A stretch of DNA of 64,000 bases, taken from contig NZ_VTXD01000005.1 of NCBI RefSeq assembly GCF_013114625.1, positions 110,081-174,080 of the forward strand, read 5' to 3'. The position numbers and the translations under genes are program-made. Position 1 is the stretch's first letter. Every line of letters begins with the position of its first letter. The notes below the pieces were generated by a model. That model did not search any database. It was not told the DNA's origin and was given only the letters and a program-made list of their open reading frames with translations. Below, piece by piece: positions 56,355-64,000 of this stretch. This DNA is from Vibrio sp. 99-70-13A1. GTDB lineage: Bacteria; Pseudomonadota; Gammaproteobacteria; Enterobacterales; Vibrionaceae.

Positions 56355-56951
56355 TTAAACCCAAATACTCGAAATAGACACAACTAAGAGCATTGCCATG
56401 GTTTGATTAAATCGTTTTTGCCTTTTTTCTGACTGCAAAAATCGGCGAATAACATGACCTATAGCAGCCCATGAAGAAACACCAATAAAACAAGCCGCCA
56501 GAGAGATCCCCGTAAAAATGACCAGTTGAAGTTGAACTGAATCATGTCCTACAACATATAAGCTAATGCCAGACATAGCAACTAACCAAGCTTTAGGGTT
56601 GATACATTGCATCACCGCACCATGCAGTAAACTCGGAGCTTTAGTTTGCTCTACTTCGCTAACACTTTGGAAAGGAGCGGTAGCTATTTGTTTCGCTAAG
56701 TAGAGTAGAAATAGACTGCCTGTGATTTGCATGCCTTTCGCTAAGTTAGGGATCAAATCAACTAGAGAACTCAATAAATGGCCCGATACAAATACAACTG
56801 CGCTATAAGCGATGCTTGCCCCTGTTACGTACATTAACGCTTTCATGAACCCATAATTTGCAGCTGTGCTGGTCGCTACCAAGTTAACAGGACCTGGTGA
56901 AATTGCGCCAACAATAGCAAAAGCTGACATTGCAATGATAAGTTGTTCCAT
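56355..56951 (-). CDS. LysE-family amino acid exporter
   Basis: This 198-residue inner-membrane protein has about six spans and the LysE/RhtB signature 'GAISPGPVNLVATSTAANYGF' in parts (about 15-34). 'CINPKAWLVAMSGISLY' is the usual second motif. Such carriers export amino acids or related small molecules; the substrate is not known. It reads into the araC-type gene. Upstream lies a hexanucleotide repeat (57022-57048) that may sit in its promoter. Confidence 0.9.
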   Translation of the reverse strand: MEQLIIAMSAFAIVGAISPGPVNLVATSTAANYGFMKALMYVTGASIAYSAVVFVSGHLLSSLVDLIPNLAKGMQITGSLFLLYLAKQIATAPFQSVSEVEQTKAPSLLHGAVMQCINPKAWLVAMSGISLYVVGHDSVQLQLVIFTGISLAACFIGVSSWAAIGHVIRRFLQSEKRQKRFNQTMAMLLVVSISSIWV

Positions 56952-57021
56952 TAATACTCCTTGGCTTGTTAATTAGTAATCTGGATGTCGCCTTAAGCAG
57001 TCAAACCATAGCTGTCTTGCT

Positions 57022-57048
57022 CTTAGTCTTAGTCTTAGTCTTAGTCTT
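57022..57048. repeat. Hexanucleotide tandem repeat (CTTAGT) upstream of lysE
   Basis: CTTAGT is repeated four times plus CTTA. It begins about 70 bases before the LysE start. AAGACTAAG at 57076-57084 is complementary to the repeat unit, so a hairpin can form. Slippage here could alter promoter spacing. Confidence 0.75.
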
Positions 57049-57270
57049 AAATAGTCAGGATCTAAAAATTAGAACAAGACTAAGCATAAGAACTAAGCAT
57101 GAGAGCTAAACTCGACACTGACCGACTTCGTTACCCACAATAACTAAGATGAAATCGTATTTATTGAACAATATTGCGGTGACATTTTATCTTCATGAAT
57201 ACATAACGGCTCTTAAAGCACACATTATTTCTCTCATTTATAGCTCTAATACATACGAGACTCTCAGACA

Positions 57271-57298
57271 ATAAAAAAGCGCACGATAAAGTGCGCTT
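57271..57298 (-). terminator. Terminator of the first HD-GYP gene
   Basis: The stem AAGCGCAC-N6-GTGCGCTT, read on the minus strand, is followed by a T-run (TTTTTTAT). It lies about 40 bases beyond the stop. Confidence 0.85.
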
Positions 57299-57339
57299 GT
57301 AAAAGCTCAATTAGACCGGTCTTAACTAGCAGTTTGAGC

Positions 57340-60300
57340 TCAGCTCACTTTCGCGACGGCTCCCATATATTTGTTAAGATCGACAAAGTCAATTTGCTCT
57401 GGCTTCAAATATTCCTGTGCATATCGAACATGAGTACCACTTGATAAGAATAAACGGAAAAGCTCAATATCTAAATGTTCATCCAGCGCCATTTTATGCA
57501 TGATATCGACCGCAACACTTATCGGTTTGGCTTTCTTATACGGCCTATCAGCGGCTGTTAACGCCTCAAATATGTCAGAGATAACCAAGATACGCTCAGG
57601 AATAGAAAGATCATCCGCCGTTAGTTTACGTGGGTAACCTGTCCCTTTTAATGTTTCATGGTGCGTTGAAGCATAGCGAGGAACTCGGCTCAATTCTTTC
57701 GGGAATGGTAAGTTCTCAAGCATCTTGATTGTGCTAAGCATATGCTCATTGATTTTAAAGCGATCTTCCGGTGTTAACGTGCCACGAGCGATGCTTAAAT
57801 TATACACTTCACCCATATTATAAAGGTGTTCCGGTACATCCATTTTGATGCCATGTTTAGGATCAAACTCAAGTGGGCGATCACGTTTAACAATATGTTC
57901 AGGTTTATCTGTAAGAAGTGGCTCAATAGCAGGTAAAGATGAATGCGTGACTTTATTTAGCTCTTCAATTGGGGATAAACCCAGTGCATCATCAAAGTTT
58001 CTCACCCAAGTGATCTGAGCAATCTCTTTAATTCGAACCACCTTGTCATTGCTCATGAACTCACCACCAACATTCGATGTAGCGATAAATTCAAAGTCCT
58101 CTTTCAACTGTAACTGCTTAGCCTTTAGCTCTGCATCGATCAATTCTACCGCCTCAATGCCTTCAAGCTTTTTGGTAAGAGCAATTATTTCTACATCACG
58201 CCATAACACTTCAAAACGAGTTCTCACTTCGTGGATACGGTTATAATTGGCTTCTAACTTACTGCCTTTATCCACAATATGTTCTGGTGTGGTGATCTTG
58301 CCACAGTCATGTAGCCAAGCTGCAATTCTGAATTCACGGCGTTCGTCATCATTTTCAAACTTGAAGGATTCAAAAATGCCGGAGTCACATTTCTCAGCTG
58401 CCTCAGCCAACATAAGACCAAGTTCAGGCACTCGATTACAATGCCCTGCCGTGTACGCAGACTTATCATCGATCGCTTGAGCGATAAGTTTAATAAAGGC
58501 TTCAACAAACGCTTCTTGTGCTTCTTCATGACGCTTGATTTCTTTCGACATTTCCACAATCGCAGCCGACAATTCCCAAATTTCTGAAATACGGGTATCC
58601 GACTGTTTCACCTCTTCGTATTGACGATTTTTGATCAACTGAGTTTGACCGATTAAGTCTTTAATCGGATCAACAATAGGAGAACCAAAACGCCATGCCA
58701 AAGGCAGCAAGCACAACAAGAAAGCACCGGTAATAAGCACTGATTTTGTTACTTTATCCATCACTTGAGCCAACACTACGCTCTCGGCAATCAACACAGC
58801 AAAATACTCGCCATTCACGTGATCTCTGGTCGGCTTGATGTAGATGTATTTATTTACACCAGATACGTTTCGCTTCAGTAGTTGCCCATGAGTAGAGTCT
58901 GAGTGGGCGAGTTCATACAATTCCAAATACGGAACTCGTCTCATGTCTTCTTTTGCTTGTTTATTCTTCAGGTTTAACCATTTGTTATCTAAATACTGGC
59001 GTTGCTCTGGAGTAATATTCGAAATCGCCAAATTGATGATATCTACAATCTCTTTATCCTGAGACTGCATCAAAATATGGTAAGCCGCTGGGAAATTGTT
59101 ATCTAACTCAGCAATGCCTTGGTTAACCTTCATATCAGTCAGAAAGTATTGCTGAACAGCAGATTGCAAAATAGCAGAGGTATCAATGAAAGCAATGACT
59201 TCATCAGCTTTTAGCGCGTCAATTACACCGTTGACTGTCGAGAACTCAACCAATTCAATATCTGGATAAAGACGGCGGAATTTAGGGATAATTGACCAAC
59301 CAGCCAAAATTCCCAACTTTTTGTCACGTAATTGACTTAACGAATCAATGTCACCAAAAGACTTCTTAGCGGCTAGTGCGAAGGGTAAATGGTAAATCGG
59401 ATCACTAAATTCCCCTACCGCATAACCTTGGTTATTATTCTGCAATGAATGCAATATATCTAACGAACCGTCAGTGTATTGCTGGAGTAGTTCATTCCAA
59501 GTAAAACCATTGATAAACTCAAACTTCAAGCCAGTTCTTTTAGATAGTTCGCTAAGCAAGTCAACCGCATAACCTCTTGGTTCACCGGAAATAGCGTAAT
59601 CCATTGGGCCCCAAGCATTTTGGTTAGAGACTTTCAGTGAACGTGTGCGGCTAACCAGTGCTTTTTGTTCTTCAGTAAGCTCTAGTGCATTCCCTTCTGG
59701 CATGTTGTCAGAATAGTCAGGTGCAAGGTTGGTCGCGATTACTTCGCCATTACGTCTAAATACAAAAGCTTCAACGCCTGTGGTTGGTCCTGAACTTTCT
59801 AATATCGACTTCATTCTGTCTGACATTGAAGATAGCAGCACATCAACACCAAGTACTTGTTGGTATTTTGGTAATTCAATCGAAAAAGTTTGACCTGTTA
59901 TTTTTAAGTGTTGAAACAAATAAGGCTGAGTTTTATAAACTTCATTAGATGCGCCTTCATACCATGGACGCTCCGTTGGGAAGTAGTTGCTATCGACAGA
60001 GGTCATATGTCGTTCTTCAAAACGATCATCGAGAAAATGGGTTTGTTTTAAACGTTTCTCGCCTTCATTAAATATATGAATAACAACCCAACGGTCTTGA
60101 GGAGCAGCATTAATTTTTTCACGGACAATAGGAGAAGATTCGAGATTGATAAGTTGATAGAAGTTTTCATCCTGCCCACCAATATAAACACTATAAACTT
60201 GAGGGTTATTTTTTAGTACATCAGAAAAAATATTTCGCATAGTGACACGATCAAGCTCTGAGTCGGTCGCCTTCAATATAGAAGCAAGCAATTGTGTTGT

Positions 60301-60516
60301 GTAACTACTTTCACCGTCCGAATCTGTCACATAGTCGCTGATATTATTCGCAATAATAGAATATTTGGTGAGCGTATTTTCTGTCGCCAATTTATTATTA
60401 AAATAATATTGAAGTGATATTGCCAGCATTGCGGTAATAATTGTCGCAAGGATGAACATCCCTCCGACAGTAAGCCGTATCGAAATTTTTTTATTCTCTC
60501 TATAGACTTTATCCAT
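57340..60516 (-). CDS. Cache-SBP_bac_3-HAMP-HD-GYP receptor, copy 1
   Basis: This 1058-residue membrane receptor likely hydrolyses a cyclic dinucleotide. Layout: span about 17-38; Cache-type periplasmic domain about 40-290 ('RWVVIHI', 'TERPWYEGA'); SBP_bac_3 domain about 300-515 ('GYAVDLLSELSKRTGLKFEF'); span about 588-610; HAMP and linker to about 670; HD-GYP from about 672. The HD pair is in 'AAWLHDCGKITTPEHI' (736-737). The GYP part reads 'HHETLKGTGYPRKL' (952-965), lacking the Asp of HHExxDGxGYP. About 150 extra residues separate the two halves compared with ordinary HD-GYP domains. A close paralogue lies directly upstream. Confidence 0.9.
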   Translation of the reverse strand: MDKVYRENKKISIRLTVGGMFILATIITAMLAISLQYYFNNKLATENTLTKYSIIANNISDYVTDSDGESSYTTQLLASILKATDSELDRVTMRNIFSDVLKNNPQVYSVYIGGQDENFYQLINLESSPIVREKINAAPQDRWVVIHIFNEGEKRLKQTHFLDDRFEERHMTSVDSNYFPTERPWYEGASNEVYKTQPYLFQHLKITGQTFSIELPKYQQVLGVDVLLSSMSDRMKSILESSGPTTGVEAFVFRRNGEVIATNLAPDYSDNMPEGNALELTEEQKALVSRTRSLKVSNQNAWGPMDYAISGEPRGYAVDLLSELSKRTGLKFEFINGFTWNELLQQYTDGSLDILHSLQNNNQGYAVGEFSDPIYHLPFALAAKKSFGDIDSLSQLRDKKLGILAGWSIIPKFRRLYPDIELVEFSTVNGVIDALKADEVIAFIDTSAILQSAVQQYFLTDMKVNQGIAELDNNFPAAYHILMQSQDKEIVDIINLAISNITPEQRQYLDNKWLNLKNKQAKEDMRRVPYLELYELAHSDSTHGQLLKRNVSGVNKYIYIKPTRDHVNGEYFAVLIAESVVLAQVMDKVTKSVLITGAFLLCLLPLAWRFGSPIVDPIKDLIGQTQLIKNRQYEEVKQSDTRISEIWELSAAIVEMSKEIKRHEEAQEAFVEAFIKLIAQAIDDKSAYTAGHCNRVPELGLMLAEAAEKCDSGIFESFKFENDDERREFRIAAWLHDCGKITTPEHIVDKGSKLEANYNRIHEVRTRFEVLWRDVEIIALTKKLEGIEAVELIDAELKAKQLQLKEDFEFIATSNVGGEFMSNDKVVRIKEIAQITWVRNFDDALGLSPIEELNKVTHSSLPAIEPLLTDKPEHIVKRDRPLEFDPKHGIKMDVPEHLYNMGEVYNLSIARGTLTPEDRFKINEHMLSTIKMLENLPFPKELSRVPRYASTHHETLKGTGYPRKLTADDLSIPERILVISDIFEALTAADRPYKKAKPISVAVDIMHKMALDEHLDIELFRLFLSSGTHVRYAQEYLKPEQIDFVDLNKYMGAVAKVS

Positions 60517-60669
60517 ATAGCCTTACGTCCATGTTTATATTGTTATAACCTGCTTCTGAACTCATCAGAATTACATACCATATATAACAAACTTATAGAT
60601 TACAATATTGTCATCAAGTTTATTTTAGTGACCCAAGCGTCCTTGCTCAGATTGTATTCACTGATAGCT

Positions 60670-63600
60670 TCACCCCAGATATTTATCGATATCTACATGG
60701 TCATTTTGTTCTGGTTTTAGGTACTCTTGAGCATATTTAATGTGTGTGCCACTCGTTAGAAACAACCTAAACAACTCAATATCCATATGTTCATCCAGCG
60801 CCATTTTGTGCATGATATCCACTGCAACACTGATAGGTTTCGCTTTCTTATAAGGTCTATCTGAAGCGGTTAGCGCTTCAAAAATATCGGCGATAACCAA
60901 CACGCGCTCAGGTACAGATAGGTCTTCCGCAGTCAGCTTACGTGGATAACCCGTCCCTTTGAGTGTTTCATGATGTGTTGAAGCATAACGAGGTACCCTG
61001 CTTAACTCTTTAGGGAACGGTAAGTTCTCTAACATTTTGATAGTACTGATCATGTGCTCATTAATTTTAAACCTGTCTTCAGCCGTTAAAGTGCCTCGTG
61101 CAATAGACAGATTATAGACTTCACCCAAGTTATATTGATGCTCAGGCATTTCCATTTTGATATTAAAGCTAGGATCGAGATCCGATGTTCTTGTTCTATG
61201 GATAATATGCTCAGATTTATCTGACAGTAGTTTCTCTTCTACTGGATAATCTTGCTTTGCCTTGCTTCGCGACATTTCTTCAATCGGTGACAAACCTAAA
61301 TTATCATCAAAATTTCGTAGCCAAGTAATATCAGCAATTTGTTTAATCTTGTCGACTTTATCATCACTCATGAATTCTCCTCCCACGTTGGAAGTCGCGA
61401 TGAATTCAAAGTCACTAGTCAGTTTTTGATGCGTTTGTTTCAAATCAGATTCGATTTGTTCTTTACTCGCCGTACCTTCTATCAAACCTTTCAATGCTGT
61501 GATTTCAGCATCACGCCACAACACTTCGAAACGAGTTCTGATCTCATGGATACGGTTGTAGTTCGCTTCTAGTTTAGACCCTTTATCTACAATATGTTCA
61601 GGAGTCGTGATTTTCCCGCAGTCATGCAACCAAGCGGCAATTCTGAATTCACGTCTCTCTTCATCATTTGCAAAACTAAAGTCTTTAAATGAGCCTTTTT
61701 TCGACTTCTCCGCCGCTTCCGCTAGCATCATTCCAAGCTCAGGAACACGATTACAGTGCCCTGCAGTATAAGGAGATTTATCATCGATAGCTTGTGCAAT
61801 GAGCTTAATAAACGCTTCAACAAATTCTTCTTGAGTTTGTTCATGTTGTTTAAGCTCTGCCGCCATATCTTGGATAGCAGAAGAGAGTTCCCATACCTCT
61901 TTAATCCGCGTTTCAACCAGTTCAACATTGTCATAATCGCGTTTTTTAATTTTGCTGGTTTCTTCTCTTAGCTGTTTGATCGGTCTTACGATTGGCGCAC
62001 CAAATATCCAAGCAACAGGTAAGGTCAAACACATGAGAAAAACCGTTACACCAATAGAAGTCGTAACCCTTTTTGTCACTGTGCTATAGATTTCTTTCTC
62101 AGGAATGACAACAGCAAAGTACTCACTATTATTCTCGTCTCTAGGAATCGCTTTTAAATATAGGTGCTTAATGTTTCCATTGATCTCGACTTGGATCATT
62201 TCCCCTTTAGCTGTTGCCGTTTCAGCCATGTTATACAGTTCAATGTAAGGCACCATTTGGTTTTTATCCGCAGAGCCATGATTAAACCATTTATCTTCTA
62301 AAGCCGATATTTGCTCAGGAGTGATATTACGAATTGCATGATTGATGATAGGGAGTAAAGCAGCGTGTTCGGGTCTTAAAGCGATATGGAACTTTGTTGA
62401 GTAAGGACCAGTTAAATCTTGAAGAACATTATTGATTCTTAAACCTGTATGAAAATACCTTTCTAGAGCAAACGCCAAAACAGGTTTGACATCAAGAACC
62501 GCATCACACTCTCCTTTTTCTACGGAGTCATATGCACTTTCAAGGCTGGGAAACTCAACTAACTCAATATTTGGGAAATCCTTTTTTAACTGTTCGATGA
62601 TCGACCAACCAGAAAGAATGGCGACTTTTTTAGACTCTAAATCCGCATAATTTGAAACCAGTGCTGAATCTGAACGCGTCACAACTGAAAACGGCAGTTC
62701 AAAAATGGGATCCGTATAAAGCCCTTTGACTCCGTTACTGGAATAATTCTGGATAGAATGTAGAGCATCTAACTCGCCTTCTTTGAATTTATTCGCCAGA
62801 TCTCTCCATGAGAAGCCATTCACAAATTCAATATCTATGCCCGACATCGTTTCAATAATGGACAGTAAATCGATCGCGTAACCCTGCGGTTGACCTGATA
62901 CAGAGAAATCCATTGGACCCCAATCGTTTTTATTCGACATCAATAACGCGCCAGTCTCTGCAATTATTTGTTGCTGATCACTAGTCAAATAAATTTTGGT
63001 AGCCGATGGAATCGTATCTTGATTTTCTAACACTTGATTAGTTGCAATGATACTCCCCGACTCAGAGTAAAGGTAAGACTCTACTTTACTGTCCGGTTCT
63101 AAACCTAAAGCGTCCGCTGACATTTTATTTGAAACTGAAGACAAAACGATATCAATACCAATTACGTGTTGGGTGCTTTTATCATTTTTAGAAAGGAAAG
63201 CTAGAGAGTAAGTTTGCCCTGTAATTTGCAAGTGCTGGAATAAGTATGGCTGCGTTTTTTCAACCATTCTTTTATTAGCCGCAATGTACCAAGGGCGGGT
63301 TGTGGGTAAATAATTTGTGGATTCTGTGACTCGGTCACGAAGGTTAAAATTAGCATCATAAAATTCAGTACTTCGAATCCGACCTTCAGGAAGATTTTGA
63401 ATGTCTATCACCACCCAGCGGTCTTCGAATGTCGCTTGTATTTTATCTCTTACTTTGGGGGAAGATTCTAAGTTGATAATTTGAAAAAAATTATCATTCG
63501 AAGAACCAATATAAATACTATAGAAAAGAGGGTGATCTTTAATAGCTTCAACTAAAATCGTTCTAATTTCTGTCTTAGTGAGTTGATTGCTGATTGAGCG

Positions 63601-63828
63601 GTTAACAGAAGAAAGTAAACGGACGGTATTAGCCGCATCAGAATCAATCGAACCCATAAAATCACTAAGTTCTTCTGACGCCATTGTTAATTTCGACAAT
63701 GTATGTTCTGTTGCCATTTTCTTGCTGAAATAATACTGCAAAGATACTGCAACTATGGCTGTTAATATTGTTGCAAGTAAAAACATTCCTCCGACGGTAA
63801 ATCGCAGTGAAATCTTTCGATTTGTCAT
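60670..63828 (-). CDS. Cache-SBP_bac_3-HAMP-HD-GYP receptor, copy 2
   Basis: This 1052-residue paralogue has the same order of domains as its neighbour: span, Cache, SBP_bac_3 ('GYAIDLLSIIETMSGIDIEF'), span, HAMP and interrupted HD-GYP ('AAWLHDCGKITTPEHIVDKG', 'HHETLKGTGYPRKL'). The cytoplasmic halves are almost identical between copies, while the periplasmic halves differ widely, as expected if ligand specificity diverged after a tandem duplication. AGGA directly precedes the ATG at 63828. The 153-base gap between copies has no terminator-like hairpin, so they could be co-transcribed. Confidence 0.9.
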   Translation of the reverse strand: MTNRKISLRFTVGGMFLLATILTAIVAVSLQYYFSKKMATEHTLSKLTMASEELSDFMGSIDSDAANTVRLLSSVNRSISNQLTKTEIRTILVEAIKDHPLFYSIYIGSSNDNFFQIINLESSPKVRDKIQATFEDRWVVIDIQNLPEGRIRSTEFYDANFNLRDRVTESTNYLPTTRPWYIAANKRMVEKTQPYLFQHLQITGQTYSLAFLSKNDKSTQHVIGIDIVLSSVSNKMSADALGLEPDSKVESYLYSESGSIIATNQVLENQDTIPSATKIYLTSDQQQIIAETGALLMSNKNDWGPMDFSVSGQPQGYAIDLLSIIETMSGIDIEFVNGFSWRDLANKFKEGELDALHSIQNYSSNGVKGLYTDPIFELPFSVVTRSDSALVSNYADLESKKVAILSGWSIIEQLKKDFPNIELVEFPSLESAYDSVEKGECDAVLDVKPVLAFALERYFHTGLRINNVLQDLTGPYSTKFHIALRPEHAALLPIINHAIRNITPEQISALEDKWFNHGSADKNQMVPYIELYNMAETATAKGEMIQVEINGNIKHLYLKAIPRDENNSEYFAVVIPEKEIYSTVTKRVTTSIGVTVFLMCLTLPVAWIFGAPIVRPIKQLREETSKIKKRDYDNVELVETRIKEVWELSSAIQDMAAELKQHEQTQEEFVEAFIKLIAQAIDDKSPYTAGHCNRVPELGMMLAEAAEKSKKGSFKDFSFANDEERREFRIAAWLHDCGKITTPEHIVDKGSKLEANYNRIHEIRTRFEVLWRDAEITALKGLIEGTASKEQIESDLKQTHQKLTSDFEFIATSNVGGEFMSDDKVDKIKQIADITWLRNFDDNLGLSPIEEMSRSKAKQDYPVEEKLLSDKSEHIIHRTRTSDLDPSFNIKMEMPEHQYNLGEVYNLSIARGTLTAEDRFKINEHMISTIKMLENLPFPKELSRVPRYASTHHETLKGTGYPRKLTAEDLSVPERVLVIADIFEALTASDRPYKKAKPISVAVDIMHKMALDEHMDIELFRLFLTSGTHIKYAQEYLKPEQNDHVDIDKYLG

Positions 63829-64000
63829 TCCTATCCAATCCCTGAATTAAAATAATACTGTACTCAATTCTATAAGTACTTATTTCCTATATTTTCTTCC
63901 TAGCGTCAACACTTTTCAACATAATATTCGATAAAAAACCCTTAAAATCATCTAATTGCGCATTTTTTACCTTATTAAATATAGTAACAGTGTCATATTC
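63829..64000. other. Upstream region at the right window edge
   Basis: This AT-rich sequence upstream of the second HD-GYP gene contains no recognisable gene or site. Confidence 0.4.

Larger units (their letters stand above)
56952..57339. other. Intergenic region between the HD-GYP and lysE genes
   Basis: This 388-base stretch has no credible gene. It holds the CTTAGT repeat near the lysE end, a complementary AAGACTAAG, two close AACTAAGCAT-like words around 57080-57105, and the terminator of the HD-GYP gene at 57271-57298. Confidence 0.55.

Overview
The window looks like chromosome 1 of a Vibrio, probably near the splendidus group. Grounds: low-to-moderate GC; Vibrionaceae-type genes (DUF3802, DUF2960, YbiT-type ABC-F, NorM, periplasmic LigE ligase, Fe/S-type AcnD-PrpF methylcitrate operon); and several chemoreceptors. 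I see no rRNA, tRNA, CRISPR array, insertion sequence or prophage. Most convergent gene pairs are separated by a strong bidirectional hairpin terminator. The genus call is inference from gene content, not from a database search.

Region 1 (1-22 kb) is mainly a formate dehydrogenase and metal-supply region. It holds the 3' side of a formate dehydrogenase accessory cluster (4Fe-4S protein cut by the window edge, DUF3306, DUF3305, fdhD). After two chemoreceptors, a YbiT ABC-F protein, a membrane ATPase/MscS pair and a LysR regulator come a sigma-54 response regulator and its histidine kinase, a tungstate importer (tupABC), mobA and a fused mobB-moeA. Matching 19-bp palindromes occur in pairs upstream of sigma-54 (-24/-12) promoters for both the 4Fe-4S gene and tupA. 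This suggests one sigma-54 regulon joining tungstate uptake, cofactor assembly and formate dehydrogenase, driven by the local two-component system.

Region 2 (22-36 kb) is ordinary core genome: a TPR-GAF-GGDEF diguanylate cyclase, DUF2960, nagK, tapT, a fatty acid hydroxylase, a chemoreceptor, an NlpC/P60 lipoprotein, DUF3802, a fructosamine-kinase-like protein, a CPXCG protein, riboflavin synthase, norM and ligE.

Region 3 (36-44 kb) is a compact syp-like biofilm module. The order is STAS (SypA-like), OmpA lipoprotein (SypB), SLBB exporter (SypC), CpsD-like protein (SypD), a free-standing Hpt protein, a SypG/LuxO-like sigma-54 regulator and a GT4 glycosyltransferase (SypH-like). The first gene has a sigma-54 promoter preceded by two copies of a SypG-enhancer-like sequence. 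The sypE and sypF positions are empty and only the small Hpt protein stands there. The CpsD-like protein has lost its P-loop lysine, and no flippase, polymerase or further glycosyltransferases follow.

Region 4 (44-64 kb) has a NUDIX-PAP2 fusion with a degraded phosphatase site, a GNAT, the propionate operon prpE-prpF-acnD-prpC-prpB-gntR (minus strand, with palindromic operators in front of gntR), an AraC regulator, a LysE exporter with a hexanucleotide repeat upstream, and two tandem HD-GYP receptors of about 1050 residues with Cache and SBP_bac_3 sensor domains.
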